A stretch of 64,000 bases of DNA from JANQJD01 sp965601685 (GTDB lineage Bacteria > Pseudomonadota > Alphaproteobacteria > Rhodospirillales > Rhodospirillaceae): the NCBI GenBank assembly GCA_965601685.1, contig CBFCWI010000001.1, forward strand, positions 186,001-250,000, in the 5' to 3' direction. Positions 1 to 10,339 of this stretch are shown piece by piece. Below the pieces are notes generated by a model, which made no database searches, was not told the DNA's origin, and saw only the letters and a list, made by a program, of their open reading frames with translations. Both the position numbers and the translations under genes were made by a program. Within the stretch, counting starts at the first letter, position 1, and each line of letters begins with the position of its first letter.

Positions 1-59
1 TTAGGGTTGCCGACTATGCTGAAAGTTAAGGCTGTAGCGAGCACACCGTTCGTTGCCAT
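1..59 (-). CDS. feoB: FeoB ferrous iron transporter, N-terminal fragment cut by window edge
   Basis: An ATG at 59 opens a frame running off the left edge; 19 residues are visible, ending in SIVGNP. This is the start of the G1 loop (GNPN...GKT) that opens the GTPase domain of FeoB, the inner-membrane Fe(II) permease. It begins one base after the feoA stop, as expected for a feoAB operon. Only the extreme N-terminus is seen, so the call rests on the motif together with the neighbour. Confidence 0.75.
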   Translation of the reverse strand, partial: MATNGVLATALTFSIVGNP

Positions 60-60
60 C

Positions 61-315
61 TTAGCACCTCTCGATGGTCAGCATGTCAGCTTCAACCTTG
101 CGCAAGCTTACACCCGTGCCACGCACCCGGATTTCCACTGGATCCCCCAGGGGGGCTACACGAGTCAGTTCAAATTCGACTCCTGGAGTCAGCCCCATTG
201 CCAACAAACGGCGCCGATAGTCACGATCGCCTGCCACAAATCCGGTGATTCGTCCTCGATCGCCAGGATGCAAATCACGTATGAGTTCCCTCTGTTCTTT
301 TGCTCCCATTTTCAT
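61..315 (-). CDS. feoA: FeoA family ferrous iron transport accessory protein
   Basis: 84 residues, the usual FeoA size. It shows the SH3-like FeoA pattern: an early LxxGDRGRI stretch, then RRRLLAMGLTPGVEFELTRVAPLGDPVEIRVRG and a final SLRKVEADMLTIE. FeoA is a small cytosolic partner of the FeoB Fe(II) transporter. The feoB start follows one base downstream, so the two are surely co-transcribed. Ferrous iron uptake suits low-oxygen or reducing habitats. I see no legible Fur box upstream, but that cannot be excluded by eye. Confidence 0.9.
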   Translation of the reverse strand: MKMGAKEQRELIRDLHPGDRGRITGFVAGDRDYRRRLLAMGLTPGVEFELTRVAPLGDPVEIRVRGTGVSLRKVEADMLTIERC

Positions 316-1117
316 TCCCCCATTGTCTATGCTCCTTCTAATACACTATTACGTGTTTAATTTAATAAAATATTCCTTATTACACAAGTAAAAAATATAT
401 ACACTACTCATGATGATAACAACCAGTAGGACGCTTAGCACTGTATCACAGCATAAGAACAGTATCAGAATAGCCACGGATAGCAGTAGCCTGCTCAAGA
501 ATCCGCGATTTCACTGCGCATATGCGATTCACTTGCATTGTCTTCTCCTCCAAACCATCTTGAGACTGGTGCAAACACGAAACTATTTCGGCACCCCACC
601 CCAGCCGCGCCAGCAGCTCAACATGGCTGCTGCCAGATCTCTGACTGTCTCCCTCTTGACAACTTTTCGTTTCCCTCTGCTCTCACCAGAGCCCCTCCCA
701 TCCTGTGACAGACTTGCAGAACAGTGAGAGACATAACTGCTAATGCAGCCGGTCCGATTGGTTCATCATGGTAGCCCACTTGCACAGAAAAATCCTATGA
801 GAAGATCGTCAAGATATCAAGATGCTGCAACTGAAACAACACCTCTCTCCAATTACTAACCCTAGTACGGGTGAATATCAACATAGCATCATAGGCTGCC
901 CGCCTTTGTTCGCCCGTTCCTATCCTGGATGCAGCAAAGGGTACCCGCCAGGTGTGAAACAGATGCTGTGATGCAAACGGGAAATCGCACACTTTCTCGG
1001 ACGAGCAGAAGGAAGAAAGCACAGAGACGAGAGAAGATTAGATCATAAGATTAGAAACTGTCTTAGTGTGCCTGCAGGCGTTCCGCTGTTGACACCGCAG
1101 AAGGAAGATGTGTGGTC
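316..1117. other. Gene-free spacer between feoA and the epimerase
   Basis: About 800 bases without a supported gene. Open frames of up to about 105 codons occur but have low-complexity, Ser/Leu/Arg-rich translations with no family resemblance. On the minus strand around 430-760 there are short open pieces interrupted by stops, which could be the remains of a gene, but I cannot identify it. Confidence 0.5.
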
Positions 1118-2098
1118 ATGGCTATTCTCATAACAGGCGCTGCTGGTTTCATCGGCTACCATACATGCAAAGCGTTACTAGAACGCGGAGAACATGTTAT
1201 CGGCGTGGATAATATGAGTACATATTACAATATTTCATTGAAGAAAGCAAGACTTTTACAGTTAATAAAATATAGAACATTTTGCTTCCATGAGCTAGAT
1301 ATCGCTGAGCGCGCCCCTATGCTTACCTTGGCGGGAGATTACCCTACTATCGACCGTGTCATCAATCTGGCCGCCCAGGTCGGTGTCCGCCACTCGCTTG
1401 TCTGCCCATTCGCCTATAGTCGCTCTAATGTTGAGGGGCACTTGGTGGTGCTGGAGTTCTGTCGCTCTCTGCAACACTGCCGTCATTTGATCTATGCGAG
1501 TTCATCGTCTGTTTATGGTGCTAACCGCAAACTGCCGTTCTCTATTGAGGATCGAGTTGACACTCCCATCTCGCTTTATGCTGCGACTAAGAAAGCCTGC
1601 GAATTGATGAGCCACTGCTACAGCCATCTGTATCAGATACCGACCACGGGGTTACGTTTCTTTACCGTGTATGGCCCTTGGGGGCGGCCAGACATGGCGC
1701 TGTATCTCTTTACCACCCGCATCCTAGCTGGGAAACCCATTGCTGTTTTCAACAACGGTGATATGAAACGAGATTTCACCTACATCGATGACATCGTGAC
1801 TGGTATGATAGACTGCTTAGATCATCCACCAGTTGGTGATCCTCTCCATGCCCCGCAGCGGGTTTACAACATTGGCAACAACCAGCCAGAACCACTGCTC
1901 CGTTGCATCGAATTGCTGGAACAGGCTCTAGGGCGCAGGGCAGTCATCGATTATCAGCCTATACAGCCCGGTGACCTGCAGGAAACCTATGCCGATATCA
2001 CTGCTACCACCTGTGACATTCACTATGCCCCACGTACAGCCCTCGATATCGGTGTGCCAAAATTTGTTGCCTGGTATCGAGCCTATCATGGTGTTTAA
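1118..2098 (+). CDS. NAD-dependent epimerase, UDP-glucuronate 4-epimerase type
   Basis: Extended short-chain dehydrogenase. The N-terminal Rossmann motif is GAAGFIGYH, the active-site motif is YAATKK with an upstream SSSSVYG serine region, and RFFTVYGPWGRPDMA is the substrate loop typical of UDP-glucuronate 4-epimerases (CapI/LpsL group). About 326 residues, full length. It would interconvert UDP-GlcA and UDP-GalA for LPS or capsule sugars. ATG 1118 is preferred over GTG 1112 because the AAGGAAG at 1101-1107 is then well spaced. Neighbours do not define the polymer. It converges on pcm with a 12-base gap. Confidence 0.85.
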   Translation: MAILITGAAGFIGYHTCKALLERGEHVIGVDNMSTYYNISLKKARLLQLIKYRTFCFHELDIAERAPMLTLAGDYPTIDRVINLAAQVGVRHSLVCPFAYSRSNVEGHLVVLEFCRSLQHCRHLIYASSSSVYGANRKLPFSIEDRVDTPISLYAATKKACELMSHCYSHLYQIPTTGLRFFTVYGPWGRPDMALYLFTTRILAGKPIAVFNNGDMKRDFTYIDDIVTGMIDCLDHPPVGDPLHAPQRVYNIGNNQPEPLLRCIELLEQALGRRAVIDYQPIQPGDLQETYADITATTCDIHYAPRTALDIGVPKFVAWYRAYHGV

Positions 2099-2110
2099 AG
2101 CAATGGGCCG

Positions 2111-2779
2111 TCAATCCTGACCAATGAGCGGGACAAAGGCCACCGACAAGCAGCGTTGCTGCTTTAACGTGTTATCTGGTTGCTTAACTAACCGCAGCAA
2201 TTTTTGATGTATTCCAGAGTTGTTGTGACATCCTTTGACAGGGATAACCATACGACCATTGACTTCTAATTGTTCAACGAGATGTGGTGGAATATCTGGG
2301 CTAGCAGCTGCTACCAAAATGGCAGCGTAGGGAGCGGCCTCAGGCCAGCCGTACCGGCCCTGGCCATGATGGATGTGAACGGTACTGTAGCCTAGCTTGG
2401 CCAAACGTCTCGCGGCGCTATGGGCTAAATCGGCTACCAGTTCCACTGAGTGAACCTCAGAGACGAGTTCTGCAAGAATGGCACTTTGGTAACCGCTGCC
2501 GCTGCCTATCTCAAGCACCTTGTCTGTCGGTGTCAGATCCAGAAGATCAGTCATTAAAGCAACTATGAAAGGTTGTGATATTGTTTGCCCATATCCTATA
2601 AGAAGAGGTTTATTGACATAGGCATCTACACGGATGCTATCTGGAACAAACACAACCCTAGGTACTCTAGCCATAGCAGTCATGACTCGCTCTGATAATA
2701 CTGGCCGGCCAGTATAGACAGCTGTTTCCCGTGCATTAGCAGTGATTTCCTGCAAAAGATGCGCCCACCGGGCTTCCAT
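2111..2779 (-). CDS. pcm: Protein-L-isoaspartate O-methyltransferase
   Basis: 222 residues, typical PCMT length. It has the GYGQTISQPFIVALMTDLL substrate segment and SAM motif I VLEIGSGSGYQSAILAEL, followed by the conserved VHSVEL acidic turn. The enzyme methylates L-isoaspartyl residues in aged proteins so they can revert to normal aspartate. Its start region faces away from htpG on the opposite strand, leaving roughly 165 bases to share divergent promoters; both genes deal with protein damage. In the middle, a GQGRYGWPEAAPYAAILVAAA segment matches the family region that follows motif III. Confidence 0.92.
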   Translation of the reverse strand: MEARWAHLLQEITANARETAVYTGRPVLSERVMTAMARVPRVVFVPDSIRVDAYVNKPLLIGYGQTISQPFIVALMTDLLDLTPTDKVLEIGSGSGYQSAILAELVSEVHSVELVADLAHSAARRLAKLGYSTVHIHHGQGRYGWPEAAPYAAILVAAASPDIPPHLVEQLEVNGRMVIPVKGCHNNSGIHQKLLRLVKQPDNTLKQQRCLSVAFVPLIGQD

Positions 2780-2944
2780 GGCCGATTTTCTCTCCTCGAT
2801 TACTATATTCAGTTCAGGATGCGGAGATTTCTCTGCATCCGCTCTGGTGCTGTGCTACGCCCCTTGCGTTCCCGTATTCCCCATTACATATCAGAAGGTT
2901 GCCCCAAAGGGCAGCCCAAACGGGCGACGCGGTTTCCGGTAACG

Positions 2945-4858
2945 ATGACAGAGGCGATGATGGCAACAGAAACATTCACCTTTCAGAGCGATGTTTCCAA
3001 ACTTCTGGATATCGTGGTACATGCACTTTATTCAAACAAGCAGATCTTTCTACGCGAGTTGATCTCCAACGCAGCGGACGCTTGCGATCGTCTGCGCTAC
3101 GTTGCTCTCACCCAACCCGAGCTATTGCGAGAGGATGCGGTTTTCCGCATTGTCCTTATACCGGATAAGGTGGCAGGGCGCTTGACTATTGTCGACAACG
3201 GTATCGGCATGTCTCGCGACGAGCTGGTAGAGAATCTTGGCACCATCGCCAGATCAGGCACAGTAGCCTTTATGAATCAACTAGCAATTGAGAAAAAAAC
3301 GGATTTTAACATGATCGGCCAGTTTGGCGTCGGCTTTTATTCAGCCTTCATGGTTGCTGACAGGGTCGAGGTTATCACTCGTAGGGCTGAGACGGACACA
3401 GGCCATGGGTGGCGTTGGGTGTCCAACGGCAAAGGTACGTTCACGGTGGAGGAGGCTCCCACAGCGACTCGCGGCACCCACATCATCCTGCATCTGTGCC
3501 AGGATGAACAGGGCTACCTTGAACCGCATCGCTTGCGTCACCTCGTCAAAACCTATTCTGACCATATTGCCATCCCGGTCCTCTTGCGAGAGGGTGATAC
3601 AGAGGAGGCTGTCAATGAAGCATCTGCCCTGTGGACTCGACCCCGTAACGAAATCAGCGCAGACCAATATAAGGAATTCTATCGCCATGTCGGCCACTCA
3701 TTCGATGAGCCTTGGCTAACGCTCCATTACAAGGGTGAAGGGGCGATAGAGTATACAGGCCTTCTATTCGTTCCTTCCGTTAGACCGTTCGATCTGTTCC
3801 ATCAGGATAGGAAACATCATATTCAATTGTACGTAAAACGTGTTTTTATCACTGAAGATTGTGCTGACCTACTGCCGGCTTGGCTGCGTTTCTTAAGAGG
3901 GGTAGTTGATAGCCAAGATCTACCTCTCAACATCAGCCGTGAGGTCCTCCAGCACAATCCACTGCTGGCAAAAATACGCAGCGGTCTTGTGCGCCGTTTT
4001 CTCGCCGAGCTCAAAAACAAAAGCAAAACCCTCGAAGACTACTCTGTATTCTGGAATAACTTCGGTGCCGTTTTGAAGGAAGGACTGTATGAGGATTTGG
4101 AACGAAAAAGCGATATCATTGCACTATGTCGATTCCATACAACTCTTCATCCAGAAAGGTTAGTCAGTCTGGAAGAATATGTGGGGCGGATGAAAGATGG
4201 TCAGGAGGAGATCTATTACATAACCGGTGATGAAGCCGGTACTCTCATTCGCAGCCCCCATTTGGAAGGGTTCCGTGCTAAGGAAATCGAAGTGCTGCTA
4301 CTGACCGATCCTATTGATGAGTTCTGGCCTGCCACGATTGGTGACTATTCAGGCAGAAAACTCGTCTCAGCAGCCCATGCCAGTCTGGACCTACACAAAA
4401 TCACAAATACAACCAAAGACCCTGAGACAGGAGATATACCTGATGCACAGGAGGCAACAGCTGCTAACATTGATGGTTTAATCGAGGCCCTCAAGAAAAT
4501 CCTATGCGCGACCATCAAGGATGTGCGCTCTTCTGACAGGTTGACAGAGAGCCCAGTCTGCCTGGTCGCTGAACAGAACGACATGAGCCTACATTTAGAA
4601 CGGCTGCTGCGTCAGCACCGTCAGATTGAGCACACTGTTCCCCGTGTGCTGGAGATTAACCCCCGACACGGGCTCATCAGGCGGCTGGCAGATATGGCCC
4701 AGTGTGATGAAGAGAGTGAGGATTTCAAGGAGGCTGCCTTGCTGCTTCTGGATCAAGCACGCATCCTCAACAGCGAGACTCTGCCAGACCCAAGTGCATT
4801 TACCCGTCGTGTGACCGCGATCATGGAGCGAGGATTGAAGATCTTACCAAGCGGCTAG
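2945..4858 (+). CDS. htpG: Chaperone protein HtpG (Hsp90)
   Basis: 637 residues from ATG 2945, full length for bacterial Hsp90. The N-terminal ATPase shows FLRELISNAADACDRLRY, DNGIGMSRDEL and GQFGVGFYSAFMVAD, the GHKL ATP-binding motifs. The middle domain carries LPLNISREVLQ, and the C-terminal dimerisation domain ends near 4858. HtpG is a cytosolic ATP-dependent chaperone. The open frame runs further upstream, but the family N-terminus (TETFTFQSDVSKLLDIV) fits starts at 2945 or 2960; AGAGG just before 2957 favours the inner ones. A strong hairpin follows the stop. Confidence 0.93.
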   Translation: MTEAMMATETFTFQSDVSKLLDIVVHALYSNKQIFLRELISNAADACDRLRYVALTQPELLREDAVFRIVLIPDKVAGRLTIVDNGIGMSRDELVENLGTIARSGTVAFMNQLAIEKKTDFNMIGQFGVGFYSAFMVADRVEVITRRAETDTGHGWRWVSNGKGTFTVEEAPTATRGTHIILHLCQDEQGYLEPHRLRHLVKTYSDHIAIPVLLREGDTEEAVNEASALWTRPRNEISADQYKEFYRHVGHSFDEPWLTLHYKGEGAIEYTGLLFVPSVRPFDLFHQDRKHHIQLYVKRVFITEDCADLLPAWLRFLRGVVDSQDLPLNISREVLQHNPLLAKIRSGLVRRFLAELKNKSKTLEDYSVFWNNFGAVLKEGLYEDLERKSDIIALCRFHTTLHPERLVSLEEYVGRMKDGQEEIYYITGDEAGTLIRSPHLEGFRAKEIEVLLLTDPIDEFWPATIGDYSGRKLVSAAHASLDLHKITNTTKDPETGDIPDAQEATAANIDGLIEALKKILCATIKDVRSSDRLTESPVCLVAEQNDMSLHLERLLRQHRQIEHTVPRVLEINPRHGLIRRLADMAQCDEESEDFKEAALLLLDQARILNSETLPDPSAFTRRVTAIMERGLKILPSG

Positions 4859-4885
4859 TGCTCGCCAGAGCAGAATCGCGACGGC

Positions 4886-4910
4886 GCGGGTCAGGGAGAT
4901 CCTGACCCGC
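4886..4910 (+). terminator. Hairpin after htpG
   Basis: Perfect 10-base inverted repeat GCGGGTCAGG / CCTGACCCGC with a 5-base loop, beginning 27 bases after the htpG stop. No T-tract follows, so it is either a terminator of the non-canonical type or an mRNA 3'-end stabiliser. Confidence 0.55.
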
Positions 4911-5375
4911 AGTAGTCTCTATCTCGCGAATACGCGCTGCTTTCCCAAGCTCTTTGACCCAATCTTGCTTGGCTTGACTGTCTGCATCACCAAGACAGCT
5001 CCACTATCAATCATTACATGAACCAAAGATTCACGCACTTCTTTGGGGATTTAGCCGCTGGATCACGTTATCCTGTAACCGGCTCTGTCGGGTTTATTGG
5101 GGTTTTGACGGAGACGTAGTGAAACATTTACGATCCCGATGACTCTGCCACACGGCCACCTTGTAAGGAGGAGAGCGTCCCTCTGTGAGACTGCAACAAG
5201 TGGTCTCAGGGTATAGACTCAATATTGGCACCCTGACTAGGAATCTTTATACAATAATCTACCAGGGAATGCGTTGCAGGTTCAAAAAACTCCAAGAGGA
5301 TATGAGGTGTGGTAGTCATATGATGGTGATTGTCATACGTCTGTCAAGCTTCTCTTTACTAGCGTGGAGTTTTCT
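4911..5375. other. Spacer upstream of acnA
   Basis: About 460 bases without a convincing gene. It contains the acnA leader. The only start-proximal signal I can support is the GGAG at 5366-5369 before the acnA ATG. Confidence 0.5.
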
Positions 5376-8060
5376 ATGTTTACCCGTAATAAAGATACAT
5401 TAAAAGCACGCAATACTTTAGAAGTTGATTGCGTCCGATACACATACTACAACCTAGAAGCGTCTGGCAGTGATGTGAAACGGCTGCCCTATTCGCTCAA
5501 GGTACTGCTTGAGAATCTTCTACGGTTTGAAGATGGACACACGGTCACAACCGATGATATATATGCTCTTGTCTCCTGGCAGCAGAATCGCCGTTCCGAT
5601 CGTGCAATCGCCTATCACCCGGCCCGTATTCTCATGCAGGACTTCACTGGAGTCCCGGCTATCGTTGACCTTGCTGCCATGCGCGAGGCCATGGCAGCTG
5701 CTGGAGAAGATCCGAAAAAGATCAATCCATTGTCGCCTGTGGATCTTATTATTGACCACTCGGTGACGGTTGATCATTTCGGCACACCACAAGCCACTCT
5801 CAAAAATATGACTCTTGAATTCCAACGCAATGCTGAACGTTATGCTTTTCTGCGCTGGGGCCAGACGGCCTTCGATAATTTCCGTGTTGTCCCGCCTGGG
5901 ACTGGTATCTGCCATCAAGTGAATCTTGAATATTTATCCCCATGCGTGTGTACAGCTAGAGATACAACGAATACCATAGTATACCCCGACACTGTGGTCG
6001 GCACAGACAGCCATACTACTATGATCAACGGCCTGGCCGTTCTAGGCTGGGGAGTCGGTGGAATCGAGGCAGAAGCGGCTATGCTGGGTCAGCCAGTGTC
6101 CATGCTTCTTCCAGAAGTGGTAGGGGTAAGGCTACATGGTCATCTGCTAGAAGGTGTGACTGCCACGGATCTGGTGCTAACCGTGACAGAGAGGCTACGC
6201 CGGAAAGGCGTGGTGGGAAAGTTCGTTGAATTCTGCGGGTCTGGTCTCAATGAATTAAGCTTGGCTGATCGTGCCACCATTGCAAACATGGCCCCTGAAT
6301 ACGGGGCCACCTGTGGCCTCTTTCCTATCGACCGCAAGACGACCGATTATCTCTCCTTGACTGGTCGTGACCCACATAATGTGAAACTAGTCGAAGCTTA
6401 CGCTAGAGTTCAGGGTATGTGGCGTGGAGCAGACAGTCCTGAGCCTCTCTTCACCGATATGCTGGAACTGGATCTAGCCACTGTCGAACCCAGCTTAGCT
6501 GGTCCGCGCCGGCCGCAGGATCGGTTAGCTCTATCAACTGCAAGGCAATCTTTCCTAGATTCTCTAAAATCTTTTAAAGAAAAAAGTGATATATATAGGA
6601 GACACACAGTAAAAGGAGAAAAATATACTCTTGGATGCGGTGATATCCTAATTGCTGCTATTACTTCGTGTACCAATACATCAAACCCATCTTTGTTAAT
6701 AGCCGCTGGTTTATTAGCCCGTAAGGCAGTTGAGCAGGGTTTATCTACAAAACCATGGGTCAAGACCTCGCTTGCCCCAGGCAGTCAGGTCAGCACTGAC
6801 TATCTGACAGCTGCTGGCCTCCAGTCCTATTTGGACCAGCTTGGGTTCCATGTCGTTGGTTATGGCTGTACCACCTGTATTGGTAACGCAGGTCCACTTG
6901 CTAAGTCTTTGGTGAAGACTATTGACTCCGGCAACCTTGTCACTGTAGCCATTCTGTCTGGCAACCGCAATTTTGAGGGGCGGGTGAGCCCCCATACTCA
7001 GGCCAATTACCTGGCCTCGCCCCCGCTAGTCGTTGCCTACGCTCTAGCGGGCTCCATAGTTGTAGATTTGACCAGTGACCCACTCGGCACTGGCACAGAT
7101 GGTCAGCCAGTATTTCTTAAAGACATTTGGCCAAGCACAGCTGAAATCCAAGCTACCCTTGCTCAGGCGCTGACGGCGGAGATGTTTCTCACACGTTACA
7201 CTGATGTATTTGCTGGACCAACTGCTTGGCAGGAAATTGAGACGTCAACCAGGGTAACCTATGACTGGGACGCAGGCTCTACCTACGTTAAACTGCCGCC
7301 ATATTTTCAGGATTTTCAAAACAGACCCAGCGCCACAGTTGACATCATCGGCGCTCGCTGCCTGGCTTTGCTAGGCGATTCGGTTACCACAGACCACATC
7401 TCACCAGCTGGCCCTATCCAGGCCACAAGTCCTGCAGGCCTCTATCTACGGGCTCAAGGCGTCTCTTACGAGGATTTCAATTCCTATGGTGCTCGCCGCG
7501 GCAATCACGAGGTAATGATGCGTGGCACCTTTGCGAACATTCGCATCCGTAATGAAATAGTACCCGGTGTCGAAGGGGGTATGACACGTTATGAGCCAAG
7601 TGGCAGCCTGATGCCTATCTATGATGCGGCTATGCGCTACCAGAAGGATCGCACGCCCCTGATAGTGGTCGCTGGGAAGGAATATGGCACGGGTTCGTCA
7701 CGGGACTGGGCGGCCAAGGGACCAGCCCTGCTCGGCATTAGGGTAGTCATAGCAGAGAGTTTTGAGAGAATCCATCGCTCTAATCTCATCGGCGTTGGCA
7801 TTTTACCATTGCAGTTCGGGGAGGGTGAGAGTCGCAGGACTTTGGGTCTCGACGGCAGCGAACACTTTGACGTCCTAGGTATTGCGGACCTGAGACCTCT
7901 GCAAACTGTGACAGTCATTTGTTACCAAAAGGGGAATCACCAGAAGCAGTTCCCTGCAATCTGCCGTATCGAAACTCTGGATGAGTTGGGTTATTACCGT
8001 AATGGTGGTATTTTACATTATGTGCTCGCTCAATTCATGAAAAAAGACAGTCAGTGCTGA
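5376..8060 (+). CDS. acnA: Aconitate hydratase A
   Basis: 894 residues, the normal size of the AcnA/IRP class. It catalyses citrate-isocitrate isomerisation in the TCA cycle. The three [4Fe-4S] cysteines are visible in AAITSCTNTSNPS and GYGCTTCIGNAGP. The swivel domain carries GDSVTTDHISPAG and the KEYGTGSSRDWAAKG substrate loop. ATG 5376 is chosen because GGAG lies seven bases upstream and the N-terminus then fits the family; a GTG at 5364 is the alternative. AcnA is normally an aerobic-to-microaerobic TCA enzyme, so the cell is not limited to the reductive branch implied by frdABCD. Confidence 0.95.
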   Translation: MFTRNKDTLKARNTLEVDCVRYTYYNLEASGSDVKRLPYSLKVLLENLLRFEDGHTVTTDDIYALVSWQQNRRSDRAIAYHPARILMQDFTGVPAIVDLAAMREAMAAAGEDPKKINPLSPVDLIIDHSVTVDHFGTPQATLKNMTLEFQRNAERYAFLRWGQTAFDNFRVVPPGTGICHQVNLEYLSPCVCTARDTTNTIVYPDTVVGTDSHTTMINGLAVLGWGVGGIEAEAAMLGQPVSMLLPEVVGVRLHGHLLEGVTATDLVLTVTERLRRKGVVGKFVEFCGSGLNELSLADRATIANMAPEYGATCGLFPIDRKTTDYLSLTGRDPHNVKLVEAYARVQGMWRGADSPEPLFTDMLELDLATVEPSLAGPRRPQDRLALSTARQSFLDSLKSFKEKSDIYRRHTVKGEKYTLGCGDILIAAITSCTNTSNPSLLIAAGLLARKAVEQGLSTKPWVKTSLAPGSQVSTDYLTAAGLQSYLDQLGFHVVGYGCTTCIGNAGPLAKSLVKTIDSGNLVTVAILSGNRNFEGRVSPHTQANYLASPPLVVAYALAGSIVVDLTSDPLGTGTDGQPVFLKDIWPSTAEIQATLAQALTAEMFLTRYTDVFAGPTAWQEIETSTRVTYDWDAGSTYVKLPPYFQDFQNRPSATVDIIGARCLALLGDSVTTDHISPAGPIQATSPAGLYLRAQGVSYEDFNSYGARRGNHEVMMRGTFANIRIRNEIVPGVEGGMTRYEPSGSLMPIYDAAMRYQKDRTPLIVVAGKEYGTGSSRDWAAKGPALLGIRVVIAESFERIHRSNLIGVGILPLQFGEGESRRTLGLDGSEHFDVLGIADLRPLQTVTVICYQKGNHQKQFPAICRIETLDELGYYRNGGILHYVLAQFMKKDSQC

Positions 8061-8259
8061 CAGAACAATAATGCGACGGTTACAAGCGGCAGGGCAGTCA
8101 CTCTAGTGAGAAAGCAGCTTGTGCTGGAAAATGCTAGTTTTTGTTTTCCTAGTGTGTTGCCTTAAAAGAGGCATCAAGTATATATACACATCCTTTACAA
8201 CATGTATGTGTGTATGTACTGACTCTATCAGTCGTGCATTTTCTACCTATCAGAACATG

Positions 8260-9435
8260 TCAGACAAGAATCTGGCGCAAGATTTCATCCAAGACCAGCC
8301 GGCCTGTTGACGTAACGCGCAAACCGGCTGCGTCCAGGGTAACAAATTCAGCGAGACGCTCTAAAGTTTGCAAACTGAAGATACTTTCCAGTGGGCGGCC
8401 AACTAGATTGTAGAAAATGGTCCGGTCTATCCCAGCTGTCAGGCGCAAACCCATTACCACTAACTCTTCAAGCCGCTCCTCTGGTGAGAGGTATGAGACG
8501 GTTCGATGTGTGCACGACTCCACTCGCGCGAGCCACACCGCTGGTGTTTGGTGCTGGCGTGTAGCTATCGTGTTCCTCCTTTGGAAGCCACTGAGACGGC
8601 CATGTGCCCCCGGTCCGATACCGACAATGTCACCTCCCTGCCAGGCAGTCACATTGTGAAAGCACTCTGCCCCTGGTCTAGCGTGGTTCGAAATCTCATA
8701 GGCTGGTAACCCCGCAATGGCAGTGACATCTTGCGTCATCTGATAGAAATCAGCTGCCGTGTCCTCGTCCGGTAAGACTAGGAGGGCACCACGGGCTTGG
8801 TAAGCGGAAAAGGCGGTGCCGGGTTCAATAGTGAGCTGGTAAAGGGACAAATGGTCAGCAGTGAGCGCGATGGCCAACTCTAACTCCTGTCGCCACGCTT
8901 CCAGCGTCTGACCAGGCCTAGCGTATATGAGATCAAATGACAGCTGAGGAAAGAAATGCCGCGCCAAGTCGATGGCTGCTATAGCCTGGCGAGTATCATG
9001 GATACGGCCTAGCCAGCGTAAGGCTCGGTCATCTAGAGCCTGTACACCCAGAGACAACCTGTTCACACCGGCCACTCGGAAGTCCGTGAGTCTGTCGCGA
9101 TCGACAGTGCCCGGGTTAGCTTCCAGTGTCACTTCTACATCCGCTGCGATGGGCCAAGCGACTGCGGCCTGGTCGAGTACAGTTGCTACTGTTGCCGGAT
9201 CCATCAGGGATGGCGTCCCGCCGCCGAAAAATACACTTTTCAAGATATGCCCCTTTGGCATACTCGCTACTTCGTGGTCGAGAGCTAACCGCAAGGCCCA
9301 CCGCCAACCTTCGTGATTCACTGCTGTGGTAACACGCGAGTTAAAAGCGCAGTATGGACACTTGTGGATACAGAAAGGCCAATGAATGTAAAGGCCTAAG
9401 CCGTGTTGAGTCCCGTGAATGAGATCCTCGCTCAT
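8260..9435 (-). CDS. hemW: Radical SAM protein HemW (oxygen-independent coproporphyrinogen oxidase-like)
   Basis: 391 residues. The radical SAM CxxxCxxC motif is FCIHKCPYC (Cys22, Cys26, Cys29), followed by FFGGGTPSLMDP, the SAM-binding GGxP region. The C-terminal part has CFHNVTAWQGGDIVGIGPGAHGRL, the HemW counterpart of the HNxxYW...GxGAGAHGR signature. HemW is thought to act as a heme-binding chaperone or heme-insertion factor rather than as HemN. The usual alphaproteobacterial neighbours (rdgB, rph) are not next to it; a 900-base spacer lies upstream instead. Confidence 0.9.
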   Translation of the reverse strand: MSEDLIHGTQHGLGLYIHWPFCIHKCPYCAFNSRVTTAVNHEGWRWALRLALDHEVASMPKGHILKSVFFGGGTPSLMDPATVATVLDQAAVAWPIAADVEVTLEANPGTVDRDRLTDFRVAGVNRLSLGVQALDDRALRWLGRIHDTRQAIAAIDLARHFFPQLSFDLIYARPGQTLEAWRQELELAIALTADHLSLYQLTIEPGTAFSAYQARGALLVLPDEDTAADFYQMTQDVTAIAGLPAYEISNHARPGAECFHNVTAWQGGDIVGIGPGAHGRLSGFQRRNTIATRQHQTPAVWLARVESCTHRTVSYLSPEERLEELVVMGLRLTAGIDRTIFYNLVGRPLESIFSLQTLERLAEFVTLDAAGLRVTSTGRLVLDEILRQILV

Positions 9436-10339
9436 GCTGATTGCCTGTTATATACGCTACCTTTCATTGGTTGGGTCCTAGGGTTCTCGTCTGTAAGAGA
9501 CAAGCGTGCCTCCCCTTTCGAGGGTGTGCTATACTCCTCTCGGGAGTCTGGGATCCTTGTGAAGACTCTCATCCTCACTGGACTTTAGCTCCTCAACTGC
9601 TACAGAATGAGGAGTCCTGAGGAGTCCATCCATACCACCATAGCTACCTCGGCTGCGGATGTCATCCTCTCATGAGCTTGTGCTCTTCGCCAAGCCAGCA
9701 GCATGTGGGTTACAAAAGTTCTCATTGCATTCCTATTGGAAAAGGCATAGAAGGGTTCGTGTGGCACGCGCGATTCCCTAGAGAGCACGCCTCTCTGCAG
9801 AAGAGAAGCGAACAGTACGAAAACGGAATAGTTATGAAGCTACTTCGGTCCGAGAATTCCGCGCGTGCTGTACAACACTAGTTGGTGAGAAAGCAGGCAG
9901 GGGCCAGGAGAACGGACAAACCCAGTAACCGTGTCGTGTTCGCTCCCAACGCCAGTAGACATGGCGGATGCGCGAGATCCAATCCCTGTGCCTGGAGCCT
10001 CTCAAGCAAGAATGTGCTCGCCTCCCCTGCGAATAGGGACTGGAAAAGAACCTATCCTCAAGGTTTATTGTATTACACTCCTCAGAGGAGTTTCTGAATC
10101 AGCATCATCGACACCGTTGGCTCCTCATACCTTCCAGCTTGCATCATTTACGACTTTGGATGGCACTTGCATCTATAAATAGCTATGTTGTCAATATATA
10201 CATTCGGGATGTAGTGATAGCAGCAGGCTATTCAATCAATGCGCTATATGCGTGCGTCTGCGCTTCACCAATGTGCGGCGCACGCCGTGAGTCTGAAACA
10301 GACTATCGCGCTGCCCACCGGTCGGAGTATAAATTACCT
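9436..10339. other. Spacer between hemW and ribA
   Basis: About 900 bases with no recognisable gene on either strand, where rdgB or rph would be expected beside hemW. It holds a 10-base tandem duplication at 9608-9627 and a short inverted repeat (ACTCCTC / GAGGAGT) at 10077-10091. No FMN riboswitch sequence is legible before ribA. Confidence 0.5.
9608..9627. repeat. Tandem duplication, 2 x 10 bp
   Basis: Two perfect adjacent copies of tgaggagtcc in the spacer upstream of hemW. Confidence 0.95.

Noticed and set aside
410..727. Open frame of 105 codons on the plus strand upstream of the epimerase
   Set aside because: Ser/Leu/Arg-rich translation with no family resemblance and no ribosome binding site; looks like chance in non-coding DNA.
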